Shown one piece after another: positions 13,201 to 28,200 of a DNA stretch of 64,000 nucleotides (the stretch's first letter is position 1; each line of letters opens with the position of its first letter). This DNA is from Enchytraeus crypticus (lineage: Eukaryota; Annelida; Clitellata; Enchytraeida; Enchytraeidae). The translations under genes were made by a program, and so were the position numbers. Location of the stretch: positions 657,501 through 721,500 of the forward strand of contig CAJHZI010000483.1 in NCBI GenBank assembly GCA_905160935.1, written 5' to 3'. Below the pieces are notes generated by a model. That model was not told the origin of the DNA, searched no databases, and saw only the letters and a list, made by a program, of their open reading frames with translations.

Positions 13201-16200
13201 TATGACCTACGTAACCCACCGTTGTGAAATAATTAATAAATGAAGCCGGCGATCGTTTTATTACCGTTTTCGATGTATTATAACATCGTCGTCTATTTGG
13301 ATACGACAGATAACCAATAATTTAAGAAATATTAAAGTGGACGTGTCTCGTAGTGTCGTAGATGTGAAAATTTGCATAAAAGTTTATCTAATTTTCTCGT
13401 AAATGTAGAATTTTATTGAAATCTTTTGCATTTAAATGTGGTCATAATAAATCATATCATGTTATGGTTAATCTATTGATTAAGTTGGGAACAGTTAAGC
13501 CATATACTTACTAACTTATCATTTAATAAGACCAGTCAATTCTAACATTTATTAATTTATCATAAGTCTAGCATTCTATTGACATTGATACTTTTCTCTC
13601 TATAGACGCCTTCAGCAAATAAGTTGGGCTCAAACGCCTCATTGAACACGAAAGCTTTTCTGGGAATCATGACCCCCACGATGGGTCAGAAGTCGAGCAA
13701 CCTGATGGTTGATATAGCCAATCAAGCGAATCTTGACTTCAGGGTATCTTCTCTCTTCTATGATACAGACTGTAGTATTTGTCATATTTATGATTACTGT
13801 TTTGACTTTTCTGTTCGCATATTTTCTGACAAATTTTTTGATAAAATTCCTATATTCTGAAATATCAGCTTTATCTTGTCTATTTAGTTGTATTCTTTAT
13901 TTCTTATTATATTCGTTAGCTTACTTATTATCTATTTATCGATATGCTAGCATATCGGTAGGCCTAAGTTGTCTGATTGCAGATTTCTTGAGTTCAAATC
14001 CTGTGCGCGCTCTATTATAGACGTGCTTACGAGTACCAGCACGGCTGCTGAACTTTAGCCTCTCAAGAGTTCATTAGTATAATTTTTGAAATTCTTCTCG
14101 TCTCTTTTAGCGTCCTAATTTATTATAAATGAACTGAATTTGATATTAATAATACAAATAGTGTATTACTGTGATTAATTTACTCATTAATTAAATGAAT
14201 TATTGTTCGGTTGAATTAATGAATTAAACTAAATCGGTTAATTTACTGAATTTTTACGAAATTATTAGATTACATGTATTTTAAGAGTTACAGTTAATGC
14301 ATATAATCATGATTATTGCTCAATGTACGCTTAAGCCTATGTTATCACGCATATTGACTGTGCTTTTAGAAGTATTCAATTAGATTAAGAACTCTTCATC
14401 AACAACCTTTACTAATGGCGAGCACATGGTCTCGAGTCAGACAAATGAATAATTTGCTTAATTGATTGATAACTAAATGATTGCTTTTGTAATGGATAAT
14501 TATTTCTGGATGGATTAATTATTTAATTAACTAATTAAAATGATTTACAGCCTCATGAACTGATGACCGACTAATTGATCGACTGACTAATTTACGAACT
14601 GACTGTTTGATCAAATGAATGACATGACTGATTGTCTTGATTGATTGAGTGATTCATTTATTACTTCAGCTTGACCGATCGATCGTCTGATTTATTGATT
14701 GTCTGATTGTCTGATTGATTACTTGATTCTTTCATACATTCAGCTTGCACGCTTAGAGGAGTTCTACGAGCACGTTAACTCGCTATCGACAGCCTTCAAC
14801 ACGGACGAGAACGCTAAAGCCAGACCAAACTCAAAGCCTCTCGCTGAGTACTGGCAGGCCACACAGTTTCAGAAGAAGCTCGACGCCAACACTCTCGGAA
14901 TCGACAGAGTAACATTTACTTTATTCTCATCCACAAAACTTCCATGGTTACCCGTTTGTGCATGAGAACAAATCTAAGGTCTACTGTGCGTCGTCTGGTC
15001 AAACCATATATTCATTCATTTCCCGTTGCGTCTTATCGATTAAGCGATTCTGTCTCTCTCCCCCTCTCTCTCCCTATCTCTCTCCTTCTCTCTTTCTTTC
15101 TTTATTGATCGGACACATGATAATTTTCGCAGTTCTTATATTTAATGCCCTTACATTGCCACGGGGGACTCTCTCATTAATTTGACCCATTTTAGATATT
15201 TCATTTGATTGTATTGATTTCTTAAATTTGTTTTGTAACAAAAGTTTGATAGCCGTAATTAAGTATGGATAAGTAAAATGGTTGCCTGTTCTATAATAAT
15301 TAATTAGAGATAATTGAGCAGAATTTCTTGTGTTACTTCAGCGTTCGATGCTGTTAAGTAAAGCGGTTGTTGGTTTTCTATATTTCAGCTGTGCGAGTTA
15401 TTTGAGGCTCTGAAGGCGGCCAATGATAAGCTCGCTGAGAAACTGAGAGAGCATAAGCACGTCATGTCAGATGAAGTAAGAAATTGTACGATAAATAAAA
15501 TAACTAACTGAAATCAGCCTGTACATTGAAAACTAATAAAACACATCGTAAATCGTATAAATACATATCTTCATATTTGTGGTGGAAATGGTCACATAAA
15601 TTTTGGCAAAATATTACCCTCGTTATAATGATTAGCCCAGAATGGTCTGATTCGAAGGTATAATATAGAGACAGAACTAAAAAATCGCTGAAACAGTGAG
15701 ACCCAACAAAGCAATATAACCTTTCCGCTTTTCTGTATAAACAGTCATTACTATATTTTAATATATACTATATAATATATTATACTATATATTATATATT
15801 ATACTGATATAATATATTATACTACATATTATATATTATACTGATATAATATATTATATCATATAGTACTGATATAATATATTATATCATATAGTACTGA
15901 TATAATATATTATATCATATAGTACTGATATAATATATTATATCATATAGTACTGATATAATATATTATATCATTATACTATGCTTGCAGATATTATATA
16001 TTATATAATATATTAATTATAATGCACGTGACGTAAAAGGCGACAAAGCACTAAGATTCAAAACAACGTCAGAAAGGGCATTCAGTTGGTGATCGCCTAG
16101 GTTTCAGAAATTGTTATAAAATTTTCTAAAACGAATGGACATGTTTAACCAGAGAGGAGTGGAGAATGTCTAATCATATTCCGGCCATGGCAAAACTTAA

Positions 16201-19200
16201 ATTCAAGAGAAGATGATGATGGTGATTATTCATAGATTATAATTTAAAATGTCTATTTAGGAAATCAATTTACTGAGAGATATGACGAAGAATGCAGGCT
16301 GGTCGGATTGCTGTAGGAAACTCCAAACTCAAATGGTATGAATTTAATTTCTTCTTAAAGGTTACTACAACGACACTAACCTATTGGCTTGCTGATGATA
16401 GTCAATTGAAATAATTTTTGTATTCAAATGTTTCTATTTATTGCAAAGCAAACTTTGGGACTAGACTATGATAGCGGTTTCTGACCAAATACTCACCGAC
16501 ATAGGGGCGTAGTTAGTTTCTTAGGGGAGCAATACGCTTGAACAACTTTCAGTAAAATGTATTTGGGTAAATTTCTCAGAAAGGTGTATTAACTAATTTT
16601 GCGCAAGAGGTAAATTGCGTTGGTTTTGTCATTTGAACATAATGACATAGAAATAAATGTCCGCCACTATTGGAGTGTGAAATTCTCTTTTGTGGGTAAA
16701 TGCACAGATCGACTTAACCGATTTTTAAATAAGAAAATTGAATCTCTGAAATCTACAAGTATGACTAATACATGCATTTTATATTACTGTGGCCCCTTGA
16801 GCATTTAGGCTACAAAATAAAAATAAGATATAATTACGTTGACTATATTTTCGACTATATTTTTACTATTATATTTCCGTAGGACTCGGTCGTCAGTAAG
16901 ACCCAATGGGTACCCACGGCGGAGTTTATGAGCAACTTCGTTACATGGCATGGACTGGAGGACTTGTTGGAAGGTAAAAAGATAATAAGAGATAAGATAA
17001 GTGATAAGATAATAAGAGACACAGTCGTAATAATGTCAATGCTGAACTGATAATTACAGTGCCTATTTAAAGGATAAAAATGCCTAAAGCCTAGGTTAAC
17101 GATTGCTTCCTGCCTAGGAAACACAGTTATGACGGGATGAACATGGTTTTGAACCTACAACTACTGATCCGCAATCGGATCACTTTCCGATATGCTACGA
17201 GCTCAGCCAAATATTTCGTGCTATTGTAGTAGACGATGGCAATATTTGTAATGAATTTTTATAAAACGTCAATTTCATGTCTAGTACGAGTACTTGAATC
17301 TAGCATATGAAACTAGAGTCCTTTATGTAAAACTAATTTTTGGTTTTTTTTTATTGTGATGTTTAATAATTACATGCATACTAATTTAAGAAATCTCTCA
17401 GCCTTTAAAGCAGTATGTAATTAAGATAAAATAATTGAAAATTTGTATTACAAATGCACTATGCTCTGTAGGGAATTAGGTTTCGTGAAACACGTTTCAC
17501 TTAACGACAGACAGTGTAATTTAGCTTTATAAAATTTAAGTGGTATGTAAATATAAATAATGATTTACACAGAGGTGATGTCACACTGAAGGATTGAAAC
17601 AAAGGTGTGATCAAACACACTCTAAATGATTGAAACATGGGTGCAGGCACATTCTAAAAGATTGAAACATGGGTGCAAGCACATTCTAAATGATTGAAAC
17701 ATGGGTGCAGGCACATTCTAAAAGATTGAAACATGGGTGCAGGCGGGCACACTCTAAATGATGGAAACAAAGGTGCAGGTACACTCTAAATGATTGATAC
17801 AGGTGTGATGACCCACTCTAAGTGATTGACACATGTGTGACGACACACTCTAAGTGATTGAAACAGGTGTTATGGCACACTCTAAATGATTGTCTAAGTG
17901 ACTGTTGACACAGGGTATATGTCACACCATCGTTTTTGATAAGTTATTTGATGTAGCACAGTTATGAACAGTAGATTCGTCGGATAAATCTTATTTCGGT
18001 CTTAGTTAGTGACGAGCACCCATATGGATCTCACTTTCTCTTCACGTAATGCCTTTGAAGGGTTGGTCTGGTATTGTAGACTAGATTGAGTTTATTTGTT
18101 CCACTTGGGACGTCGGGACGTTAAAGTTTCTTTGAATGCTTGTGGAAGACCTGGTTTTCCGGACATTGGATTTTTTTCATTTATTAGACCTTTTTGCCCT
18201 TTGCCTATCGGCTCGAGAGTGACTACCTAATACTAGATATTGTCATTAACGACACCAGCACATTCTAATTGATGTTACTTGTTAAACACAGGCGAGGACG
18301 TTGACTGGAAGTTATCGCTGAAAAAGATCAAGGATATCGCAGCTTCTGATACGCAAAAGGTGCATCACAGCGGATCGTTTACAGAGGAAGAGCTGGTAGG
18401 ATATGACTTGTGATTAAAGTCTCCAACTATTAGACCACTATAATGATCACATTGTGATTTACCTTCGACGCAGCGGGGTGATGTCAGATTTTGATTCCTT
18501 CAGTAGTCTATCCCTGCTTTCCAGCTTAACAAGCATGTCTATCAATTACAGACAAGCTATTGTCCAAGACGTCTAGTAAGAGTCTCTGGTTAGATACTAG
18601 TACTACTACTAGTCTATATCTAAACGTTTATTTAGTTGTAACTTTGTTTATTAACTTTGGACTGATTTTCCGGAATTTGGAATTCCACCGTTTTTGGACC
18701 TTCTTTTTGCTCGCCGGCTTGATTTTGTCTCAATATCGCTCGATGTTGTCATTGATGACTGTAGCACTATAATTGTTGTTATTCTTATTCTCGTAACAAC
18801 AGCGCAGTTTTAAATACTGAAAACGATAATAATATTTGTTTAGCAATTGGTTCTAGAGTTCGCAGTATATTCGTACAATAAGAAATGTATATGAAAGATA
18901 GTTTAGTTCTGGCATGCTATCTAAACTTAACTACATACAAATGCGTTTGTATATTCTAATGTGGCCTCTGGCTTGGTGAGAATAATTATTCTAAGGGTTT
19001 CCATTTAAAAATCTGTCTCCTCGTTCTCACTCTCTGCATTAGTCGAATATGAATTGTCTCGGACCAAGCTTGTGAAAGTTCAACAGTTCAACAGTTCAAC
19101 AGTTCAAAGTTCAACAGTTCAACAGTTCAAAGTTCACTTTCATTGCGCGTGATAAATTAATTATGGATACAATATTGTGTTATGTAATTTCATCGTTGAT

Positions 19201-22200
19201 CAACTGATCTTAGATCAACTATATCAATATTTGAATCCAAACTACAGACATAACATTGTGATTTTAACTGTTTTTCGTTTTTCTGCAGGCGCAAGGCGGA
19301 GGTCATAGTACACACGATTACGGAGGAGAGAAGAGTGACAGAAAGAGTTTGGTATGGTCTCAATGACTATAAAATATTAGATATATGAATTTTAGAAGTC
19401 TAGTATGTTTAACGTAATTTTTAGTTTTACTGTTTTTTAACTCTATTTGATAAAATTACATTGCAATATTTTAAATGGCACAGCGTTAAAACATGCTTTG
19501 TAAACTTTTAAAATGTTATTCTAAGAGTGTTTTTATTTCCTGCCATTAGCAAATCCAAGGTATATAAGATGATCAGATTATGTGTTCGAATGACATCGGG
19601 AGAAGAGTAGCATTGAACTGAAAATTGGATACGGACATGGCTTTGACCTGTATTACTATGTGTCACAGTACCTACTGTGACACAATAGGTACTGTGATCT
19701 ATACCTGCATCACATTATCCACTGTTATAAATATTGCTTGTAATCTAACAGTTATGACTGACTTGCTCAACATTTCTTTTTGTCAAAATTAATTTTTTTT
19801 CTTCGTATAGTTACATACATGATATACCGCATGTGCTACATGGCTTCCTTTCTTAGTTGCTGTTTTTGTAGTTTTCGTTATTTCCTCCTTTTCCTCTCCA
19901 TGGTAATTAGTAATCGTTGCCTTTTGTTGGCGCATCAATTGCAGACGGCGCGGGTTTAAGAATAACCTTCCAACACCCTCGGGATTTTTTCTTTCAAAGC
20001 TGTCAACACTCGGTCTTCCAAGGTGGTCACCCACAAAGTACTAACCGACGCCATGAAGGTTAACTTAGTTCAACTGATGCGTAGCTTAACCGAGTGCGCT
20101 AAATCCCGTCCCTGAATTCGCAGTCTAACAATTCAATTACGATGCTATCTCTTTAAAGCGTGTGACAAAGGTCACTCGTCAGTTACGTATAATTGCTTCT
20201 CTTTCTAAACAACGTACATGCATGATAATGCTGTTATTCATATTTATTTGAATGATATTTTAAATATTAAATTGGTTTAGATTTGTTTCAAAATGGGTTG
20301 AATCGGCAGCCTTGCGGTAAGCTGTTCGACTTTGGAACAGCAGGTTCAGTTTTAATTGGTCATCCCCTCACTGTCATGCTTAAAAACTATACATGGCTTT
20401 GGCCTTTAATGATAACATAGTAAAGAACTTTCAATATATAAAATATAATTTATTTCGTAGACTTATGTTTTCGATTTTTTCTTCAATTCGTCCTTTGAGA
20501 ATTGTAGACCAACAGATGAACTTTAGAACTTCTATGATAAAAAATAGAAATAGTAAATTGAAAATACAATGAACTTATCATTAGTTTACCAGATTAAATA
20601 ATTTGATTTTCATATTTCCAGGATGGAGCCGACGGTGAACATCCACATTACGAGCTCAAGCAGCAAGCTTTGAAAACAATCGTTAGTTTCTGCATCTATT
20701 AACCGTTAATTTAAATGGTGTTCGGGAATGACGTTTCCAAATTTGTAAGCCTTATAACTTAATTTAGACAGTTAATAGCCAGAGCTTAAGACAAATAAAG
20801 ACAATGTTTGAAGTTTAGATCTATTTAAAAGGTACACTATTCTATCTACCCAGTCACTCTGTTTAACCAAGGCTCATAGTACTGTTGTAACTTTCTTGTT
20901 TGCCCAACTGTCTAGTGCTTCCATACTCCATTCGTTTGTACCCATATACAGTGTATGCTAAGATTTCATCCACAATGCAAACAACTAATTCTTTTATATA
21001 ACACAATTTTTGAACTTCACATCGAAATTGCTCAAAAGGCAGATCTGCATGATTGGCTGTAAGCCACTGATTGGATTAACAATGATCTGTAATATAATTG
21101 CTGTATTGAAAAAACCTTTAACTAAGACATTTTCTTTAAAGAGGAAAATATTCCGTATTTCAAGTGCTTGTATTTTTTTAAAAAAATACTTATTTCCCAA
21201 ATGTAACTATGTGCAATAAACATTTAACGTCAGATTCCTCTGCGGGGGTAGCTGGCTCATTGGATGACTAATTGAACAATTGACTTTCCCAGTGTAATAA
21301 TAAGGATACTACCAAATTTCTACGGGTTTGAGTCCGGGTCACTGAAGAATAGACCAACCGTTAGTTGCACTTGTAGAAAGAGGCGATTGAGCAAGAACGC
21401 AGGCAAATTGGCGCCACCTCAGAAGCTATATTATTCCCAAGTTATTGCTACGAAAATTGAAGATAAGGCATAGCCTTTTGTCAAGAGATTTTATCTTGGA
21501 AGTGCCATTATCAGAACACTAGCGAGAAAGAGACATAGTAACGAATTACACAATATACGGTGATTTGTTTCAGGATTCCTCGGACGCTGAACAAAATAAA
21601 TCTAACCACTCATCCAAGGTAAAGTCTTACCTCATGTGCATTTCTCAGATTGCATTTATTTACTCATATTAATTTTAATCTACTAAACTAGCCTGAATAG
21701 AATGTTTATAATTAGAATTTTAATGGCCATTTATTTTAAAATTATCTTTATTTCAACTTTTCAGGACGACAGCAATTTTGAAGAGTTGAAATGGCAAGAC
21801 TATGAAATTAGAGAATTGACATTTTGCTAACTGTGTGATTTTTTTTCCCGATTTTGTGTCCGAGACTTTAAAAAATACAATAACCGTTAGCTGCGCGTGT
21901 CTCAAGAAGCGACTAAACACAAATTGAGAAATGCAACGGGAAACCACTTCAGCCCATATTTATTTCCAAACTATAGGCATTATAAAGTATGTTTGAGGCT
22001 TTGCATTTTGTGCACTGATTAACTTGTTGGTCTATGGAGTGTTTTTATGGCTCGTGAAAGCAGACTCTAAGTATGTACAAGTATCTTGGACCTGCCATTT
22101 GTCAGAACACTAGAAAGTGAGAGAGGGAGGTGATTTCTTCATCGATATACTAATACTTGTTAAGTTATTGCAAATCGTTAATTTAATAGCTGCGTCTAAC

Positions 22201-25200
22201 AGCTATTGCAATTTGACTGATTGATTCATTGATATAAATTGTTCTGATTTATGTCTAATTGGTCTATTGATTTAATTACATGACGGATTGGACAATTTTC
22301 GAATTGATAATTAAGTCCAACAATTGTTCGATTTTTATTTTCTTTCTAGTATTTCTATTTCTGCCAATCGATATGATCATTTGACAATTTCTATTTCTCC
22401 CAATGTATATTTTCCTTTACACTTGCTTGTCAAAGGCTTCATTGGAAGACTCTCATAGCAAGAAGACAAAGAAGAGGAAGGGCTCCAAGGGATCGCTGTC
22501 GTCCAATGCATCTTCACATACCTGTGACGGTGTAAGTAAATTTTATTGGTAACAAAAAGCTGGTAAAAATGCTAAGGTTAACGTCAGTTTCCTCACTCGA
22601 AAGCCATGTCAGTCACGGCCGAGCCCAGGATTTGAACCCGTACATACCTATCCGCTGTCGAAGTATCTTACCGAACCGACATCGCCACAGGCTCCAGCCC
22701 AATGTCTGTCGTACGCCGAAGTAACTAGAACTTTTTTCATGTATATATGCTTATGTATAATTTCATATCGCCTTCGGATTAAGACAGTTACGTTAAATCT
22801 GAAACAGGATTTCATTTCTCTTTGTCTGAAGTAGAAAATAAAAACCTAAGTATAAAATAAATAAAAATTTAAGCGATGTCGCCAGCATCGCGACATACTG
22901 TGAAATATTAAACCGTATTAAGTTAAATATGAATTATTTTAATCTGCAATTGCCTAATCGATTATATTACTTGGAAACATTGCAATAATTAAATTACAGA
23001 AATTGAAACAGATTTTTGACATAAATAGCGAACTATTTTTTCTTAAGATTCCCAACATCACCAATATAAATTATTGTAATGCAAAATGTTTTGCATTCTG
23101 CAATACTATAGCATATTAAATGTTTTGCTATGCTTCGATATCATTTCTAAATCATAGGAATTGGGATGATTTAAACCAGGTATATCAATGCGAATTCCCT
23201 TGAAACATTTATCTCTATTTCTCAATTGAATTTCTAGCCAGTAATTGTTAATATCTCTCTGACTCGTACCAATCTATCTCTGGTGTTATAGCTCTGATAG
23301 ATTAGGTATCATGATACTTTCTCTGAAATTTTCTCACTCGATATCTTCACAAGGTTACAATTTATAAAGTTTTTATTATTGTCCTTTATTCTATACTTTC
23401 TTTTCTTTGCTGCGTGGTTTAGTATAATCTGCGATTAATCCATCTCACACTCTAGGGCTACTCAGATGTTTAATATTCCATTTGAACCTACGCGTGTTGA
23501 TTGAGAGCCATATACCTTATCCACTGAGCTATTCTTAGTTTCTCATTAAACTTACTACAGAGTTTTTAAATCATAAAACGATTGAATTATAATTAACACA
23601 AAACTTTTACTGTTATATTTATTGATTAGTTGATTCTTAGATGAATTGCTTACTTGCTCGATAGAATGACTGACTGACTGACTGACTGCCTGCCTGACTG
23701 CCTGGCTGTCTGACTGACTGACTGACTGACTGACTGACTGACGGACTGTCTAATTTACTGACTGACTGACCAACTGACCGATTGACCGACCGTGATTGAT
23801 TGATTGGTTGGTTTTTTAAAACTGACTAATGACTTCTAGACTGATTGATTGATGTACTAACTCAAGACTTATTGATTAATTTCTCACAGAGCGATGCGGA
23901 CGGTGCGGTGCGAGAAGCAGTGGAAGGGCAGCATCATCCCGAGCCCCACACCAAGGCTATGAAGCTCCAGGACGACAACCATCACCATGTCTCCATGAAC
24001 GTCGATGACGATGAGGAAGAGGAAAAGTCGACTACGGAAAAATTTTCCTTCCGAGCTTCGTTCGGAGGCAACCTGGGCGGTGGTCTAGGTGAACCCAGTG
24101 GTAACAGATCTAGCGGCAGGGTAAGTAGATTCTTCTTCTTTCTCTAGGTGCTTCCACTCCGTCAGACTTGTGATTTGCCGTTTAATTCTTGCATCACTTA
24201 CATTGTCTTTTAAGAGATTCTTGCAACTCTTCTAGTCCGGTTTGCTTCTTAAACGAGAATGGAAGAGCTGTAATAAGTCTCGTTTTTGTTTCATATTTTT
24301 ATACGGGCATTGGTATTTTGTGTAAAAGTATGTTTTTCAATCTGTTTGATTCCAATTCGTCTTCTCCTTTTCACTTTGTAATGCGCACGTATGGACATTC
24401 GTTGTTAGATGATTGCATGGTATTAGCTTTTACCGTTGTGCCTAAGCCTTCGCTACGGTATTACTGCTTATATTGTTGTACTTATGATATACTTTTGTGC
24501 TTATATTATGGAATTGATCGCATTATTTTAAAACCATAGGGGGATGTTGAGTTTATCATTATTTGTTAGAATTTTATTTCAGTATTATTTTACTAATATA
24601 ATTCAGTATAATAATACTACTGAAATAATTTAGTAGGCTTATAATATTATTACTGAAATAATTCTGTATTATAATATTCACATTGACTATTACTATTCAA
24701 GCACATCGGTATCACATTGGAATCACATCGGTATCACATTGGAATCACATCGGTATCACATTGGAATCACATCGGAAAGGAACTTGAACTCTGATTATAT
24801 TGCATAATGAATGGCATTGAAACTAAGCTTAAAAATTAACATACGCACATTTCATTAGCAGCACTCAAAGTACTTAATATTTAACGACAGAATGTAATAC
24901 CTAGCAGCGGCAAATCTAATTCAACGTTAGACACATATTCTTAACATAGACGAATGTGTCTATTTACGTGTTTCTTCCATACCTTCCATACCTTGATACA
25001 TTGATGAGAATTTAACCTTCTCTAATTGAGAATTAATACTAATTGAATATTAAAATGTCATTCTAATTTTCAAAAAAGAAGAGAAGTCATTGTTATTCTG
25101 AACAAATCACTCCAGAGTTTCGTTTTTGCAGAAGCCGCTCTTGTATGGAATATGTAATTGCAGGTCTCCATTTGGAAGACTTCGGATTGGTCTCGGATAA

Positions 25201-28200
25201 GTATGGCAGCCGTCATGCTGAAGACCGGGATGTCGTATGTTGAACCTGGCAAAGAAGGCGGTAAGACGGCAACCTTGGCAAAACCTCTCGGGCCCTCCAA
25301 ATCTCTTCACTGGACCATGGGATCTCTTGGAGAATTGGTAAAGAAATTGGACGAGTTGGCCGACCTTCAAGAAAGATTTACCGACTTAGAGGTTTGAATT
25401 AAGTTGTTGGGATTGAAATTCTTTTAAATTAACTATATTGATAGCAGTAATGGAAACTGTCCGTAGGAATGGTGACACCCAAGCCTTATTGGGAAGAAAT
25501 TGTTAATATATGTGGCCAGTTATTTTACCACAATTTCCGTAAATTTGCACAGCCGCGTGTCTTTTTTATGTGGAATTTATTTATTTATTTACTAATTAGT
25601 TAATTAATTATTTTAATTATTAATTAAATTAATTATTTGTTAGTCTCTCAAGTAACTCCACGTGTTTTTCAGATTTAAAGATTTAGTTGACTCCTCTTTG
25701 CAGACTTATGATATCGTTGCCTCTTTGAAATTAACACGGGTATATTTTTAGTCACATGTAGTTAGCAAGTTTAATGCTGAATAGATATAGTCTATGTATT
25801 GAAATTAGATGTTTATCGCACTTGTTGCTATTGAATGTTATTGGCTTTTCACATAATGATTTGTTTATATTTCACTTTAGTTTTTTATTTTTGCCATATA
25901 TATTTGTCTACCTTTGAAATGGTGAATTAAATAATAATTAATGAAAATGTCGAAGATATTCAGTAACTTATCCCAATAACCGCTTAAAAGCCTCATTTTT
26001 ACTCTCCTTTCTTCTTTCTAGTGTTCTTCTCCAACAAAAGCAAACGGCCTAATGGCAGGCCCGTGATACATATTTCCACTACAATTTGTCTTCTCACTCA
26101 TCAGGCACATTCAGATGTCCATCAGCAATCTTGATGTAACATTTAATTTTGTAAAAAAAGATTTCTGATGTAGTATCCTATTGGATTATTTAGTTCCTGC
26201 TTATTCGCCTCTTTGCGACACATGCAGTTTAAGTTTATTGTATTCTGTAATGGTTCCGGCCACACAATAATTGCAAATCTCTTTATGGCATCTTTATAAT
26301 TGGTTCAGTTTGGAAGAGGGAGATAAACTGTTACAGTTGTGTAATTTTAATTATTTTCAGGAAGAACTTGAACGAAAGGTTAATAGAGATGAACTAAAGT
26401 CAAGCATGAATGAAATCAGTTAGCATTAGCTAAATAAATAATTATTAAATTAATTATGCTGATTAGTCTCGAATAACCATCAAATGTGAATAGAGCGTTA
26501 TTTGCTGATATAACTATATAAATCCGATCAGTAATAAACTCTCTTAATACTCATCTTAGGATGAGGAAACTTGTTGTCCCAATATCAGTGTTTATGGTAT
26601 ACCCATGTAGCATTAAACAATAGTAATGCAACTATAGGCCTAATTAATAAAATCAAAACACTATTTGAATGCTGGAGTCAGTGGGCGTTATTTTTTATTA
26701 TTTTACAAACAAAATATTCCAAGTCAAGAGGAGAATATATCAAATATTTAGTTTTAGTCATCGTATATTTCGTTTTAGTCATTGAGGAATACTACTACTG
26801 AAAAGTGTTATTTTAGGTTGCATATAAATATCTTCGTAGAGCCAATTATCATTATTGATCGAGTTACTTTACTTACATTTCACCATCATCATCCTCCATT
26901 GAATCCCAGTTTAACCAGGGTCACGATATAAATAGATTGTCTCAAATCCTCTCTGTCCTACACCACAGCACCAGCCAATCCCCTATTTGGGACTCTTTTA
27001 TTCATTTATATTTTTGTAGCAATTTATGGAGCCTAGGCGTTCATCAACCGAATGCCCTTGCTGGCTTTACTTACATTTAATTATCATTATTGATTGAGTT
27101 ACTTTACTTACATTTAATTGTTATTATTGATCGAGTTACTTTAATTCCATTTAATTATCACTATTGATAGAGTTACATTAATTCCATTTAATTATCACTA
27201 TTGATAGAGTTACATTAATTCCATTTAATTATCACTATTGATAGAGTTACTTTACTTCCATTTAATTATCACTATTGATAGAGTTACTTTACTTCCTGGA
27301 GGAGTTCTTGAATGGAAGGATGTTTGAAGCTAGAAACTGGCTGATTCTGGAATGAACTAAACTACTGATTGTATGTAGTGATGGAAAGAGAGAGGGCCTT
27401 TGAGATGGACGCCAAGCCGAAAGACCAGGATGGAGATGAGGACTTCGGACTGGAAGGAGGGATCGGGAGCATGAATACCATGATGACCCGAATGACTCCC
27501 GCTGAGATGAGCAAAGAAATCAGGGGATTAAAGGAACAGGTATGTGCCCGTCAGATTATACTATTAATTCGCTTAAGGCTATAGTCTAAAGCTAAAGCCT
27601 CGCTACATATCAGTTGTCTGTGTCGAAAGCGTAACAGTAACGCGTGATCTCTAAATTTGAATCTTGACCCTACTGATCCCTTGTCGGACAACTTACAGAT
27701 ATGCTACTATTGTGCATAACATTAGTAGCATAGAAAAGAAAAAATAGGAACGTCTTTCGAGTGATCGAAAAATTACACGAGTATAAAAAGTATATTATAA
27801 AGATGGCCTAATTCCTAACATTTATTAAAATTGAATTAACATATTTTCATTATACTACCTCCTCATTCTCAGCCCATAACCCGTAAACCTTTCAAATCCT
27901 GACCGTAGTTAAACTGGATTCAAGGAATATAATGATGAGGATGATGATGATTTAAAAAGAAGAAAATAGTGAGCAAAAATAAGATCCAAAACGGGTGCAA
28001 ATTCGAAAATCAAGAAAATCAGTTCAAAGGTAAAAGTATTTAAAGAAAAGGAGGTTTATGTGTGATATAATATACACGAATACAAAATCGAGCTGTACCA
28101 CACCTCGAGGTGGGGTAGTACCCCGGGGTAGGGCAAGTACCACTGGTTGTGGGTAGTACCTCAGGTTGTGGGTAGTACCTCAGGTTGGGGCTAGTACCTC

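Noticed and set aside
21764-21829. Possible exon DDSNFEELKWQDYEIRELTF after a good TTTTCAG acceptor
   Set aside because: The frame reaches a stop without a donor and joins nothing; it could be an alternative end, but evidence is too thin to list.
24189-24539. 116-codon open frame after QRICH2-like exon 13
   Set aside because: No family resemblance, AT-rich codon use, and it lies in an intron between two well-supported exons.
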